A stretch of 64,000 nt of DNA from an uncultured Prevotellaceae bacterium (GCA_946410305.1 CAMJZV010000003.1:62001-126000), one strand, 5' to 3'. Shown: positions 33,053 through 42,965, numbered from the stretch's first letter. Made by a program: numbers and translations. Notes: a model not told the origin generated them from the sequence alone.

Positions 33053-35083
33053 ATGAAAACAAAATATTTCATTTTCGGTGCAGCATTGTGCGGTGCAATG
33101 GGCTTAGGCCTTACTTCCTGCGACAACGATAAGTTCCTCGACGTCACACATTACTCCATGCTTTCGGAGGAAGCGCAGTTCGAGAGTGATGCTAACGCCA
33201 TCAAGGTAATGACTGGTTGCTATGACCAGCTCCTTCCCCGTACGAATGACGACCCATATAAGTATTGGATTTTTAACGGATGCCACCCCACAATGGACTC
33301 ACAGGCCTCTGGTTGGGATAAGGACTTCATGACCCAGAACTGGACTTCTACTCAGGCTCAGCTGAAGACTTTCTGGAGCCAGTCTTACACTTGTGCTTCT
33401 CGTTGTAATGACTTCCTGGCTGGTCTGGAGAAAGCTACCACCATCTCTGCTGATGTGAAGAAGCATCTGAAGGGTGAGGCAATGGCACTCCGTGGCTTTG
33501 AGTTCTTCGGCTTGGCTAACACGTTTGGCCGTGTTCCCTTGTTGATTACTGGTGAAACCTATCTGACTAACCCCACCAAGCCCAAGGCAAGCTCTTTCGA
33601 AGAGATGTGGGACTTTGTGATTAAGGATTTCAAGGAGGCTGCTGAGCTGCTCGACTGGAAACCTTTCCAGAATCAGTATGGCCGTTGCACCAAGGGTATG
33701 GCTCTCACTTTCCTGGGCGATGCCTACATGTGGAAGGCATATACCTGTCCCGAAAAGAAAGCTGAGTGCTACCAGAAGGCATACGATGCTTTCCAGGAGG
33801 TTATCAATAGTGGCGAGTATGAGTTGAGTCCCTCTTTCACCGCTCTGTACGATGCTACTGAGGCATGGCCTAAGGAGTGCATCTGGCAGGTTCTGCTGAA
33901 CACTGGTGACAACTATGGCTCATGGGATGCTTCTCAGACTGCCAATGCTAAGGGTTGGACAGGTTTCTACTTTGGTCCTACATCTAACGGTGCCTGGGGT
34001 ACTTATCAGATGTCTTGGGAGCTGTATGACAGTTTTGAGAACTATCTTGGCACAAACGTTTTCGACAAGCGTCGTGATGGTTCAATGGTTACCGCTACTG
34101 TTCCTTACGAGATGTGGAAAGAACATCCTACATGGGAGCAGCGCGTAAAGCCTTCTGACAAATGGATTGAAGCCAATAAGAGCCACCTGCGCGGCTATGT
34201 GAACAAGGGTACTGATGAGGCTCCTGACTACCAGTTTGACCAGGCTGCCTATGATGCCTATGCAATCACTGCTGAGGGCGACAACGGTATCTATGACCCC
34301 AAGCACCCCATTGGCTTCAACCCCTTCAACCAGGAGTTCGTAGGCTGGTGTGGTTACCACTGGGCTTCTAATGACCCCGCTCCTACAGTTTGGTCTACCA
34401 AGCACTGGCGTAACGGTCGTGGTTGCGACTGGTCAACAGGTAACCTCTGGTTGCCCGACCACATCTACTTCAAGCGTTATGCTAACGTTCTGCTCGATAT
34501 GGCAGAGTGCTGCTTCAACCTTGGTAAGGATGCTGAGGGTTGGTCATACGTCCAGCAGATTCGTGAGCGTGCCTTCGGTAACCTCGAGGTTGGTAAGAAT
34601 CTGGACAGCCACATTGATTACTTCCAGAAGATAGCTGACTTCTATGGTGACCAGGGTCATGGTGATGCTGTTGATCTGTGGACTATCCCTGATCCCAATA
34701 TTCCTGAAAGAAAGGAATATCACTATCCATTCGCATTCAATACGGCAACTGTAACAGTTCCCGATGCTCAGACCTACTATGCAGGTGTTAAGGCTGCCAA
34801 GGGTTATCAGTCTCCAGTTTGGAAGGTTGCTATCAACGAGGAGCGTCGTAAGGAGTTCTCTGCTGAGCCTTACCTGCGTTCAGATATGCACAAGTCTGGC
34901 TTCTTGGAGGATCACGTGAACACAGTTTATCCTAAGAACACTCTGCCAACTAAGGGCCCAGAGGTCATCAAGGAGTGGCGCACTGCTCGCAACTTCGACT
35001 TCAAGATGGAGAAGATGTTCATGCCAATTCCTGAGAACGAGATTCTGATGAATCCGGACTGCAAACAGAACGACGGATACTAA
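33053..35083 (+). CDS. susD: SusD/RagB-family nutrient-binding lipoprotein
   Basis: A 676-residue surface lipoprotein that caps the SusC channel. The signal MKTKYFIFGAALCGAMG leads to the lipobox LTSC. The N-terminal ATG at 33014 (overlapping the SusC stop as TAATG) would place 13 polar residues before the signal, so the ATG at 33053 is more likely. TPR-like helices with MALRGFEFFGLANTFG and a C-terminal EERRKEFSAE and NPDCKQNDGY end are typical. It is long for the family, with extra loops. Confidence 0.93.
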   Translation: MKTKYFIFGAALCGAMGLGLTSCDNDKFLDVTHYSMLSEEAQFESDANAIKVMTGCYDQLLPRTNDDPYKYWIFNGCHPTMDSQASGWDKDFMTQNWTSTQAQLKTFWSQSYTCASRCNDFLAGLEKATTISADVKKHLKGEAMALRGFEFFGLANTFGRVPLLITGETYLTNPTKPKASSFEEMWDFVIKDFKEAAELLDWKPFQNQYGRCTKGMALTFLGDAYMWKAYTCPEKKAECYQKAYDAFQEVINSGEYELSPSFTALYDATEAWPKECIWQVLLNTGDNYGSWDASQTANAKGWTGFYFGPTSNGAWGTYQMSWELYDSFENYLGTNVFDKRRDGSMVTATVPYEMWKEHPTWEQRVKPSDKWIEANKSHLRGYVNKGTDEAPDYQFDQAAYDAYAITAEGDNGIYDPKHPIGFNPFNQEFVGWCGYHWASNDPAPTVWSTKHWRNGRGCDWSTGNLWLPDHIYFKRYANVLLDMAECCFNLGKDAEGWSYVQQIRERAFGNLEVGKNLDSHIDYFQKIADFYGDQGHGDAVDLWTIPDPNIPERKEYHYPFAFNTATVTVPDAQTYYAGVKAAKGYQSPVWKVAINEERRKEFSAEPYLRSDMHKSGFLEDHVNTVYPKNTLPTKGPEVIKEWRTARNFDFKMEKMFMPIPENEILMNPDCKQNDGY

Positions 35084-35109
35084 TCACCTGAACCTTTATA
35101 TTATTCAAG

Positions 35110-35141
35110 GATGCTGCATCATTTTGGTGCAGCATCTTTTT
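35110..35141 (+). terminator. Rho-independent terminator after the orphan susD
   Basis: A 9-bp stem GATGCTGCA/TGCAGCATC (35110-35118, 35128-35136) followed by a T run. Confidence 0.85.
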
Positions 35142-35173
35142 GTTATTTTCTTTGCTATTTGCACAATTTTTTG

Positions 35174-35181
35174 TAACTTTG
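35174..35181 (+). promoter_or_regulatory. -7 box of the DUF6057 gene
   Basis: TAACTTTG followed by CCCGAT, 18 bases before the ATG at 35200. Confidence 0.6.
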
Positions 35182-35199
35182 CCCGATAATTGGAAACTC

Positions 35200-36453
35200 A
35201 TGAAAGATATGACTGCATTGTCTAAATACTGGGAACATATCACGGTGGCCTTTTTGGCTATCGTCGTATTCTGTTACTGGCTGTTCCTATATCCTTTTAT
35301 CCCTGTGACAAGGGAAATGTCAGTGTTGTTCTTGTGGAACACTGACTATCTCATGGAGCGACTGGCTGTCCCCGGAGGACTGGCTCAGTATCTGGGTGAG
35401 GGCATTGCACAGTTTTTTATGAATCCCTTTAATGCTGCACTGGTCTATGCCGTTATTTTCGTAATAGCACAGCAGTTGACGTCCTGTCTGTTGCGGCAGT
35501 TCTTTCCTGCCATCAAGAGTATGGTGCGTTTCCCGCTTTCGCTGGTTTCCCCCTGTATTTTGTGGTATTTGGCTATGCTGCCTGATGTGCCGCTGACCCC
35601 AACGTTGGCCACACTATTGGTGATGGTTGTAGGTCGTGGATTGATGACAGTCACGTCTAAGCGCTTGCGACTGGTAGTGCTTTGTCTGTTGATTCCCGTC
35701 ATGTATTGGCTGACGGGTCCTTTGGCTGCACTACTTGTACTCTGTAGCATCCGATGGATACCTCTTACCGTTACCTTGTTTGCTGCAAGTCTGATAGGCA
35801 GTTCTTATGTAACGCCTTATCCACTGGAGCAAATTGCCAAGGGTATCGACTACAGGTGGAGTGACACCAAGAAGCTGGGTACTTACGAAGAGATGGAATG
35901 TGACATGCTGATGCGCCAGCATGCATGGAATAAAATTCTGCAAAAGTTCAAGTCTCCCGAATCTCCTGTTGTGAGGAGTGTCTATTTGTATGCCTGCCAT
36001 CAGACTGGACAGGTGGGCTATAATGAATTTATGGCGCGAATAGCTCCTCCTGTAGCGAATTATGATAGCGAGCCCTCAGCCTTCTGTATAGGTGACCTAC
36101 ACTTCGTAGTTAATTTTGGGACTCTGTCGTCAGCCTTTATAGTCAGCGACCTAGCATTGATGATTGATTGGGAAAATATCGCCCAGCGTGCTGCTTTTGA
36201 GGCAATGGAGTACATTCCGAACTATAACAAAAGCGCCAGAGCGCTGAGGACGCTGACAGAGCTCTGCATTATTACCGAACAATATGACGTGGCTCGCAAA
36301 TATCTGTCCATCCTGGATGAGACGACCTTTTATCGTGGCTGGGCCAAAAAAATGCGTGCGCTGGTCGATAATCCCAAGTTGATAGAACAATATCCTTTCT
36401 TCCAGAAATCACGCGAATCGTATAAGAAGACGGAAGATATATTCTTTATCTAA
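35200..36453 (+). CDS. DUF6057-like multi-spanning membrane protein
   Basis: A 417-residue protein with about six membrane helices in the first 230 residues (for example FLAIVVFCYWLFLYPFI and LVYAVIFVIAQQL). A soluble helical, TPR-like C-terminal half (about 240-417) follows, with repeated helix pairs such as KSARALRTLTELCIITEQYDVARKY. This layout matches Bacteroidales proteins grouped as DUF6057. The role is unknown. The start is taken at 35200 because the in-frame 35140 start lies before the promoter box. The next gene begins 7 bases after its stop, so the two likely work together at the membrane. Confidence 0.75.
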   Translation: MKDMTALSKYWEHITVAFLAIVVFCYWLFLYPFIPVTREMSVLFLWNTDYLMERLAVPGGLAQYLGEGIAQFFMNPFNAALVYAVIFVIAQQLTSCLLRQFFPAIKSMVRFPLSLVSPCILWYLAMLPDVPLTPTLATLLVMVVGRGLMTVTSKRLRLVVLCLLIPVMYWLTGPLAALLVLCSIRWIPLTVTLFAASLIGSSYVTPYPLEQIAKGIDYRWSDTKKLGTYEEMECDMLMRQHAWNKILQKFKSPESPVVRSVYLYACHQTGQVGYNEFMARIAPPVANYDSEPSAFCIGDLHFVVNFGTLSSAFIVSDLALMIDWENIAQRAAFEAMEYIPNYNKSARALRTLTELCIITEQYDVARKYLSILDETTFYRGWAKKMRALVDNPKLIEQYPFFQKSRESYKKTEDIFFI

Positions 36454-36460
36454 GTGCTCT

Positions 36461-37936
36461 ATGAAACAGCTGTCATTACATATCGCCCTGTTATCCCTGT
36501 CGCTCCTGATGCTTGTGGGATGTAAGTCCACGCCTGAGAATGTGACACAGAACGACGCCCTGCCCAATATCTATCCAGACTATATCGGTGTTACGATTCC
36601 TGTAGGTATCGCACCGCTGAATTTCTCGATGACTGATGACGAGGTGGAGACAATCGATGTAGAGGTGAAAGGCTCGAAGGGTGGGGCAGTGCATGCCGAT
36701 GGTGCCTATGCTGACTTCGATATCGACGAGTGGCATCAGTTGCTGAAGACCAACAAGGGTGGCAAGTTGTCAGTTACCGTCTGTGCTGAGAAAAACGGTC
36801 AGTGGACTCAGTATCGCTGCTTTGAAATCATGGTGAGCAATGAGGAACTTGACGAGTGGGGCATTACTTATCGTCGCATTCCACCCAGCTACGAGATTTA
36901 CAGCAAGATGGGGCTCTTCCAGCGCGACCTCTCTACCTTCGACGAAACGGCACTGATAGAGAATACGCAGGTGCCCGACCAGTGCATCAACTGCCATACC
37001 GCCAACCGCACCAATCCCGACCAGTATGTCTATCATGTGCGTGGAGCCCATGGTGCTACGGTGATTCATCGTAACGGCATAGACGAGGTGCTCATTGCAA
37101 AGAACGACTCGCTGGGTGGTTCGATGGTATATCCTTATTGGCATCCCGATGGTCGATACTGCGCCTTTTCCACCAATAAGACCACGCAGATGTTCCATAC
37201 TGCAAACAATAAGCGCATTGAGGTCTACGACAGTATGTCCGACGTCTTCATCTACGATACGGAGACCCATACCATTCTGAAGGATACGCTAACCATGAAA
37301 CTGCTGTGGGCAGAGAATACGCCCGTTTTCTCGCCTGATGGACGGTGGCTCTATTTCACTACTGCCCAGCGCCAGCTCTATCCCACCTATTACGACAAAG
37401 AGAAATACAGCCTCTGTCGTGTCAGTTTTGATGCCCAAACAGGTCGTTTGGGACAACAGGTTGATACCCTTATCAATACTGCTATGACAGGCAAGAGCGT
37501 CACCTGGCCGCGTCCTTCCTACGATGGTCGCTATCTCATGTACACCCAGCTCGACTATGGCTACTTCTCTGTCTGGCATCCAGAGGCCGACCTCTGGCTG
37601 TTAGACCTGACAACGGGCGAGACGCGTCCTATGGATGAGGTCAACAGCGAGAAGTCTGAGAGTTTCCACAACTGGAATAGCAACAGTCGCTGGTTCCTCT
37701 TTACCAGTCGTCGTGATGATGGACTTTATACCCGCATCTACTTCTCTATGCTGGATGCTCAGGGTCGTGCCACCAAGCCCTTTATGTTGCCTCAGCGCAA
37801 TCCTAAGGATTACTACACCAAGTTGCTCTATTCGTTCAATACCCCCGACTTTACCTCACGTCCAGTCCAGTCGGATTCGCGCCTCATGAGCCGTCGTATC
37901 CTCAGCAATCAGCGTACAGCCACCCAGCTGCGATAA
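36461..37936 (+). CDS. Beta-propeller (PD40/TolB-like) lipoprotein with a CxxCH haem motif
   Basis: A 491-residue lipoprotein (lipobox LVGC, Cys21). An N-terminal beta domain (about 30-150) is followed by a single c-type haem attachment motif CINCH at residues 175-179. WD40-like PD40 repeats follow, with YPYWHPDGRYCAFSTN, PVFSPDGRWLYFTT, WPRPSYDGRYLMYT and NSRWFLFTSRRDDG. The propeller repeats resemble TolB. CxxCH suggests covalent haem and an electron-transfer or sensing role; this is inferred from the motif only. It pairs with the DUF6057 membrane protein 7 bases upstream. Confidence 0.8.
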   Translation: MKQLSLHIALLSLSLLMLVGCKSTPENVTQNDALPNIYPDYIGVTIPVGIAPLNFSMTDDEVETIDVEVKGSKGGAVHADGAYADFDIDEWHQLLKTNKGGKLSVTVCAEKNGQWTQYRCFEIMVSNEELDEWGITYRRIPPSYEIYSKMGLFQRDLSTFDETALIENTQVPDQCINCHTANRTNPDQYVYHVRGAHGATVIHRNGIDEVLIAKNDSLGGSMVYPYWHPDGRYCAFSTNKTTQMFHTANNKRIEVYDSMSDVFIYDTETHTILKDTLTMKLLWAENTPVFSPDGRWLYFTTAQRQLYPTYYDKEKYSLCRVSFDAQTGRLGQQVDTLINTAMTGKSVTWPRPSYDGRYLMYTQLDYGYFSVWHPEADLWLLDLTTGETRPMDEVNSEKSESFHNWNSNSRWFLFTSRRDDGLYTRIYFSMLDAQGRATKPFMLPQRNPKDYYTKLLYSFNTPDFTSRPVQSDSRLMSRRILSNQRTATQLR

Positions 37937-37975
37937 ATAAATGATCAAGAGCAATCTTTTTTGAGTTTTTTTTCG

Positions 37976-37983
37976 TACCTTTG
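37976..37983 (+). promoter_or_regulatory. -7 box of ettA
   Basis: TACCTTTG followed by TGGCC, 19 bases before the ATG at 38003. Confidence 0.6.
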
Positions 37984-38002
37984 TGGCCTAATTATTAATA
38001 AT

Positions 38003-39700
38003 ATGGCAACAGTAGACGATAAGAAAGTGATTTTCTCGATGGTGGGCGTGAGCAAAACCATCCAGCAGAACCAGAAACAAGTGCTAAAGAACATCTATCT
38101 CAGCTTCTTCTATGGAGCGAAGATAGGCATCATTGGTCTGAATGGTGCAGGTAAGTCGACCCTAATGAAGATCATCGCCGGACTGGACCAGCAGTATCAG
38201 GGCAACGTGGTGTGGAGCCCTGGCTATTCGGTGGGCTATCTGCCACAGGATCCACCATTGAACGAGGAGAAAACGGTCAAGGAGAACGTCATGGAAGGTG
38301 TGCAGCATGTTTATGACGCTTTGAAAGAATACGACGACATCAACGTAAAGTTCGGACTCCCCGAATACTATGAAGACCCTGACAAGATGGACCAGCTGAT
38401 GCAGCGTCAGGCAGAATTGCAGGACATCATTGATGCTACCGATGCGTGGAACATGGATTCTAAGCTGGATCGTGCCATGGCTGCCCTGAACTGTCCTCCA
38501 GGCGACTGGTCTGTCAAGACACTCTCTGGTGGTGAACGTCGTCGTGTCGCATTGTGCCGCCTGTTGTTGCAGAAACCTGATGTTTTGTTGCTCGATGAGC
38601 CTACCAACCACCTCGATGCAGAGAGCATTGACTGGCTGGAGCAGCACCTGCAGCAGTACGAGGGTACGGTAATTGCTGTCACCCACGACCGCTACTTCCT
38701 CGACGATGTAGCAGAGTGGATTCTGGAACTGGACCGTGGCGAGGGTATTCCCTGGAAGGGCAACTACTCCAGTTGGCTGGAGCAGAAGTCGCAACGACTG
38801 GCTCAGGAGGAAAAACAGGCCTCGAAGCGCCGCAAGACGCTGGAGCGCGAGTTGGAGTGGGTGAGAATGGCCCCGAAAGCCCGTCATGCCAAGGGTAAGG
38901 CCCGTCTGAACTCTTACGAGACTATGCTCAACGAGGAACAGAAACAGAAGGAAGAGAAGTTGGAAATCTTCATCCCCAACGGACCACGCTTAGGTAACAA
39001 AGTCATTGAGGCTGAGCATGTGGCGAAGTCGTTCCCAGAGAAGACGCTGTTCAATGACTTGAACTTCAATCTTCCCCCCAATGGCATTGTGGGCGTCATT
39101 GGTCCCAATGGTGCTGGTAAGACCACGTTGTTCCGCCTGATTATGGGTCTTGACAAGGCTGATGCAGGCACGTTCTCTGTGGGCGAGACGGTGAAGCTGA
39201 GCTATGTCGACCAGCAACATAAGGACATCCTGCCCGACAAATCTGTCTATGAGGTGGTAAGTGGTGGTAACGAGACCATCCGCATGGGTGGAAAAGATAT
39301 TAACGTACGTGCTTACCTCAGCCGTTTTAACTTCAGCGGTGCCGATCAGGAGAAGAAGTGTGGCGTACTCTCTGGTGGTGAGCGCAACCGCCTGCATCTG
39401 GCCATTGCCCTGAAGCAAGAAGGTAACGTGCTGTTGCTCGACGAGCCCACCAACGATATTGATGTCAATACGCTCCGAGCCCTTGAAGAAGGTTTGGAGG
39501 CCTTTGCTGGTTGTGCTGTTGTTATCAGCCACGACCGCTGGTTCTTGGATCGTATCTGTACACACATTCTTGCATTCGAGGGTGAGGGTAACGTCTTCTA
39601 CTTTGAAGGCAACTATAGCGAGTATGAGGCTAACAAAGCCTTGCGCTTAGGACTCGACGAACCCAAGCGTGCCCGCTATCGAAAACTGATGGAAGAATAG
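38003..39700 (+). CDS. ettA: Energy-dependent translational throttle ATPase (ABC-F)
   Basis: EttA binds the ribosomal E site and gates elongation according to ATP/ADP. The 565-residue protein has two ABC domains: Walker A GLNGAGKS and GPNGAGKT, signatures LSGGERRR and LSGGERNR, and Walker B LLLDEPTNHLD and LLLDEPTNDID. Between them is the arm/linker region with ELEWVRMAPKARHAKGKAR, typical of EttA. A longer frame from 37961 lies upstream of the -7 box. Two bases separate it from the Wzc-like gene, so they may share a transcript. Confidence 0.95.
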   Translation: MATVDDKKVIFSMVGVSKTIQQNQKQVLKNIYLSFFYGAKIGIIGLNGAGKSTLMKIIAGLDQQYQGNVVWSPGYSVGYLPQDPPLNEEKTVKENVMEGVQHVYDALKEYDDINVKFGLPEYYEDPDKMDQLMQRQAELQDIIDATDAWNMDSKLDRAMAALNCPPGDWSVKTLSGGERRRVALCRLLLQKPDVLLLDEPTNHLDAESIDWLEQHLQQYEGTVIAVTHDRYFLDDVAEWILELDRGEGIPWKGNYSSWLEQKSQRLAQEEKQASKRRKTLERELEWVRMAPKARHAKGKARLNSYETMLNEEQKQKEEKLEIFIPNGPRLGNKVIEAEHVAKSFPEKTLFNDLNFNLPPNGIVGVIGPNGAGKTTLFRLIMGLDKADAGTFSVGETVKLSYVDQQHKDILPDKSVYEVVSGGNETIRMGGKDINVRAYLSRFNFSGADQEKKCGVLSGGERNRLHLAIALKQEGNVLLLDEPTNDIDVNTLRALEEGLEAFAGCAVVISHDRWFLDRICTHILAFEGEGNVFYFEGNYSEYEANKALRLGLDEPKRARYRKLMEE

Positions 39701-39701
39701 A

Positions 39702-42119
39702 ATGACGGATAATTGGGTAAATCCTTTATGGAGAGAGAAATACAGTAAAAAAGCGCTCTTCAAATTGTTTATTGGTCATTGGCAGTATTTCTTGCTGTCA
39801 ATGACTATCTGCTTATGTGCTGCTTTTCTCTACGCCCAATTATCAACCCCCATTTATAAGATTACTGGCAAGCTGCTCCTCAAGGATGCAGACGAAAATA
39901 CATACCAGCGCTATTCCAAGCGTTTTGTCTCAAACGTGATAGCGGACGGTACCATCTCTAACAGCACAGGTGCTGAGAACGAGGCAGAGATGATCTGGTC
40001 GACGCTGTTGATGAAGGACGTGGTAAAACAGCTGAAACTCTATACCGTATATAAGGAAGAGGGTAGACTGAGAAACCAGCAAGTGTATGCTACACAGCCC
40101 ATTACTGTTGATTTGGATGCAAGACATCTCGATATCATGGACTCAGTAGTTTACGACGAATTCCGTTCCATTTCTCTGAAGATGATTCGCCCGAGTGAAA
40201 CTGATAGCAGTTTTATCGTCAAGGGTGTTCTGACTTGTGGAAATGAGAAGGTTTGGGGCTTCTCCCGCCGTGTTAAACGCTTGCCCGCCTCGATCCCCAC
40301 TCCTTATGGCACGCTGACTTTCACGCGCAATCCTGAGGGCTGTGAAATGCTTCCAGGTCGCTATTGGCAGGTGACTATCAGTCCTCCGTTCTACCATGCT
40401 CTGCTTGGTCTTCGCCATTTCGCAGCCAAACCTGCCAGGAGAAACAGGTCTGGTTGGTTTAACAGATATTACTATAAGATGTCGTCAATAGTCTATCTGG
40501 TATACGCTGATCAGAATATCAAGCGAGGAATGGATGTCATCAGACAGATTGCCATCAGCTACAATCATCAGGCTAATGCCGACAAGGACGAGAAAGCTAA
40601 GTGTGTAGAGACATTTATCGACCAGCGACTGGCTACGCTCAGTAAGGAACTGAGTGCTGCTGACCTTGATATTGTAGGTATTAAGCAGGAAGAGGGACTG
40701 ACCTCGCTCAGGGATGCCGCCAGTGCGTTGAGAGAGTCTGATAGCTATTCTGTAAAACAGATAGAGGCAGCTACCCAAGCCATGATTATTGACGATTTGA
40801 ATACGTATGTTACCAATCCAGCTCATAGCAACACACTTATCCCGTCGAGCATTGGACTGAAAGATGTTGCCTCGATACGTCTCATTGCCAAGTACAATGA
40901 TCTGGTGTTGCAACGTAACCGCCTGTTGCAGTCTTCTTCAGAGAATGCTGTGCAGGTGAAGTTGCTGAATTCCAGCATCGCAGACATGCGTGCCTCTATT
41001 CTGACGGCCCTCAAGCAGGCCAAACAATCCGTTGACATCGTTAGTGAGAGCATGCAGTCGCAGTATTCCCACTATCAAGGACGAGTGTCGAATATCCCAA
41101 CAGCAGAGCACGCTTTGAAAGAAGCTGGTCGTGAACAGCGTGTGAAGGCGTGGTTGTATCGCCTACTACTCCAGCGCCGAGAAGAGAATAGCATTGTTCA
41201 GTCATCGACAGCTGACAAGGGTCGACTCATTGATGAGCCTCAATGTGACGAACGCATCAGACCTAAATTATGGGTCATCTATAGTGTGGGTTTTGGAACA
41301 GGACTGGCCGTCCCTTATATCATACTGATTGCGATGGGACTGATGCGCTATCGTTTGAAAGACCTTGAAGAACTACACCATCTGACAGATCTACCCATCA
41401 TTGCTGCCGTTCCGATGGCCAGCGAGGCTGAGAAAGGAAAGGCAGGCATCGTGGTACACTACGGCACGAATACCCCTATTGACGAGGTATATCGTATGAT
41501 GCGCACCAATCTCTTCTTTATGATGCAGGAGAATAGTCATATTATCCTCTTTACTTCGTCCACCTCTGGTGAGGGTAAGTCGTTCAGTTCTTCTAATCTC
41601 GCAGTGAGCTATGCCTTGCTGGGAAAGAAAGTGATCCTGTGCGGACTGGATATCAGAAAGCCTGCGGTAGGTCGCCAGTTTGGCTTGCCAGAGCGGAATA
41701 AGGGAATATCAATATTGTTAGCCAAAGATGTCGTGACCAAGGAAGACGTTGAAAGTCAGGTGCTGCCATCGGGTGTCGACGAACATCTTGACCTACTCTT
41801 GGCAGGTTCTATTCCTCCCAATCCTACTGAGCTGTTGGCACGTGACACCATGCGGCAAATACTTGAAATCCTGAAGGATAGCTACGATTATGTGATTCTT
41901 GACACAGCACCAGTAGGCCTTGTTACCGACACGTTGCAAATCAGCAAATTAGTCGACGCCACAGTTTTCGTATGTCGCGCCAACTACACTCCCAAATACG
42001 CCATTGCCGAGTTTAACGTATTGGTTGAGGAAAAGAAGATGAACAATCCCTGCGTTGTCCTGAATGGTTGTCGCCTGGAGGATTTGAAGAATGGAGGGAT
42101 TATTGAAAACAGATACTAA
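39702..42119 (+). CDS. Wzc-like polysaccharide copolymerase/tyrosine autokinase
   Basis: An 805-residue inner-membrane protein. An N-terminal membrane helix (about 29-47) is followed by a Wzz-type periplasmic domain with long coiled coils (about 290-490). The second membrane helix (about 527-549, FGTGLAVPYIILIAMGLM) precedes a cytoplasmic BY-kinase domain. That domain has Walker A SGEGKS (about 622-627), Walker A' LCGLDIRKP and Walker B YVILDTAPVG. It should regulate chain length and export of an exo- or capsular polysaccharide. The usual C-terminal tyrosine cluster is missing: the tail ends IIENRY with one tyrosine. It overlaps the convergent GT2 gene by 4 bases. Confidence 0.88.
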   Translation: MTDNWVNPLWREKYSKKALFKLFIGHWQYFLLSMTICLCAAFLYAQLSTPIYKITGKLLLKDADENTYQRYSKRFVSNVIADGTISNSTGAENEAEMIWSTLLMKDVVKQLKLYTVYKEEGRLRNQQVYATQPITVDLDARHLDIMDSVVYDEFRSISLKMIRPSETDSSFIVKGVLTCGNEKVWGFSRRVKRLPASIPTPYGTLTFTRNPEGCEMLPGRYWQVTISPPFYHALLGLRHFAAKPARRNRSGWFNRYYYKMSSIVYLVYADQNIKRGMDVIRQIAISYNHQANADKDEKAKCVETFIDQRLATLSKELSAADLDIVGIKQEEGLTSLRDAASALRESDSYSVKQIEAATQAMIIDDLNTYVTNPAHSNTLIPSSIGLKDVASIRLIAKYNDLVLQRNRLLQSSSENAVQVKLLNSSIADMRASILTALKQAKQSVDIVSESMQSQYSHYQGRVSNIPTAEHALKEAGREQRVKAWLYRLLLQRREENSIVQSSTADKGRLIDEPQCDERIRPKLWVIYSVGFGTGLAVPYIILIAMGLMRYRLKDLEELHHLTDLPIIAAVPMASEAEKGKAGIVVHYGTNTPIDEVYRMMRTNLFFMMQENSHIILFTSSTSGEGKSFSSSNLAVSYALLGKKVILCGLDIRKPAVGRQFGLPERNKGISILLAKDVVTKEDVESQVLPSGVDEHLDLLLAGSIPPNPTELLARDTMRQILEILKDSYDYVILDTAPVGLVTDTLQISKLVDATVFVCRANYTPKYAIAEFNVLVEEKKMNNPCVVLNGCRLEDLKNGGIIENRY

Positions 42120-42862
42120 ATCTTTGGATACTTGCGTGTCCATCCGTCCCAGCGCAGACGCATGACGCCAAAGAATGCCTCGCCAAAGATGCCACCCGAC
42201 ATCTTGCTGACACCCTCGCGACGATTGACGAAGATGACGGGTACCTCCTTGATCTTAAAGCCAATTTTGTAGGCAGTGAACTTCATCTCAATCTGGAAGC
42301 CATAGCCCTTGAAGCGAATCTTGTCGAGCTCGATGGTCTGCAGCACGCGACGCTTGTAGCACTTGAAACCAGCGGTGGTGTCGTGAACTTGGAAACCTGT
42401 CACGATACGCACATATTTCGAGGCAAAGTACGACATCAAAACGCGACCAATAGGCCAGTTGACGACATTGACACCACTGACATATCGTGAACCGATAGCT
42501 ACGTCGTAGCCTTCATCGGCACAAGCTGAGTAGAGGCGTGGCAGGTCGTTAGGATCATGGCTGAAGTCGGCATCCATCTCGAAGATGTAGCCGTAGTCAC
42601 GCTCCAGCGCCCACTTGAAACCAGCGATATAGGCCGTTCCCAAGCCCAGCTTGCCCGTACGCTCCACCAGGAACAGACGGTCGCTGAACTCCTCCTGAGC
42701 CATCATACCCTTCACGATAGCTGCCGTACCATCGGGAGAACCGTCGTCGATAATCAGAATATGAAAACACTTCTCCAAGCCGAATACGGCACGGATAATC
42801 TTCTCGATGTTCTCCTTCTCATTATAGGTCGGAATGATGACTATGCTGTCGCTTGTATGCAT
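42116..42862 (-). CDS. Polyprenol-phosphate mannosyltransferase-like GT2 glycosyltransferase
   Basis: A 248-residue single-domain GT-A enzyme of the dolichyl/polyprenyl-phosphate hexose synthase group. It shows IVIIPTYNEKENI, the DDGSPDGTA motif, EMDADFSHDP (the metal-binding DxD region), GSRYVSG and HDTTAGFKCYKR. There is no C-terminal membrane domain, as in short DPM1-type enzymes. It probably transfers mannose or a related hexose to a lipid phosphate carrier at the inner membrane for glycoprotein or glycan assembly. Its stop overlaps the Wzc-like stop. Confidence 0.9.
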   Translation of the reverse strand: MHTSDSIVIIPTYNEKENIEKIIRAVFGLEKCFHILIIDDGSPDGTAAIVKGMMAQEEFSDRLFLVERTGKLGLGTAYIAGFKWALERDYGYIFEMDADFSHDPNDLPRLYSACADEGYDVAIGSRYVSGVNVVNWPIGRVLMSYFASKYVRIVTGFQVHDTTAGFKCYKRRVLQTIELDKIRFKGYGFQIEMKFTAYKIGFKIKEVPVIFVNRREGVSKMSGGIFGEAFFGVMRLRWDGWTRKYPKI

Positions 42863-42882
42863 GGTTGCGTTTAATTTTGTTG

Positions 42883-42890
42883 CAAAGATA
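42883..42890 (-). promoter_or_regulatory. -7 box of the GT2 gene
   Basis: The minus strand reads TATCTTTG, 20 bases before the start at 42862. Confidence 0.6.
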
Positions 42891-42917
42891 CAACATTCTG
42901 TTTAAAAGCTATCGTCC

Positions 42918-42954
42918 TTTAACTCCCTTTAACTCCTTTAACTCCTTTAACTCC
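42918..42954. repeat. Four tandem TTTAACTCC units between GT2 and mfd
   Basis: Units at 42918-42926, 42928-42936, 42937-42945 and 42946-42954, lying between the divergent promoters of the two genes. Confidence 0.85.
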
Positions 42955-42965
42955 CCATTTCTTTG

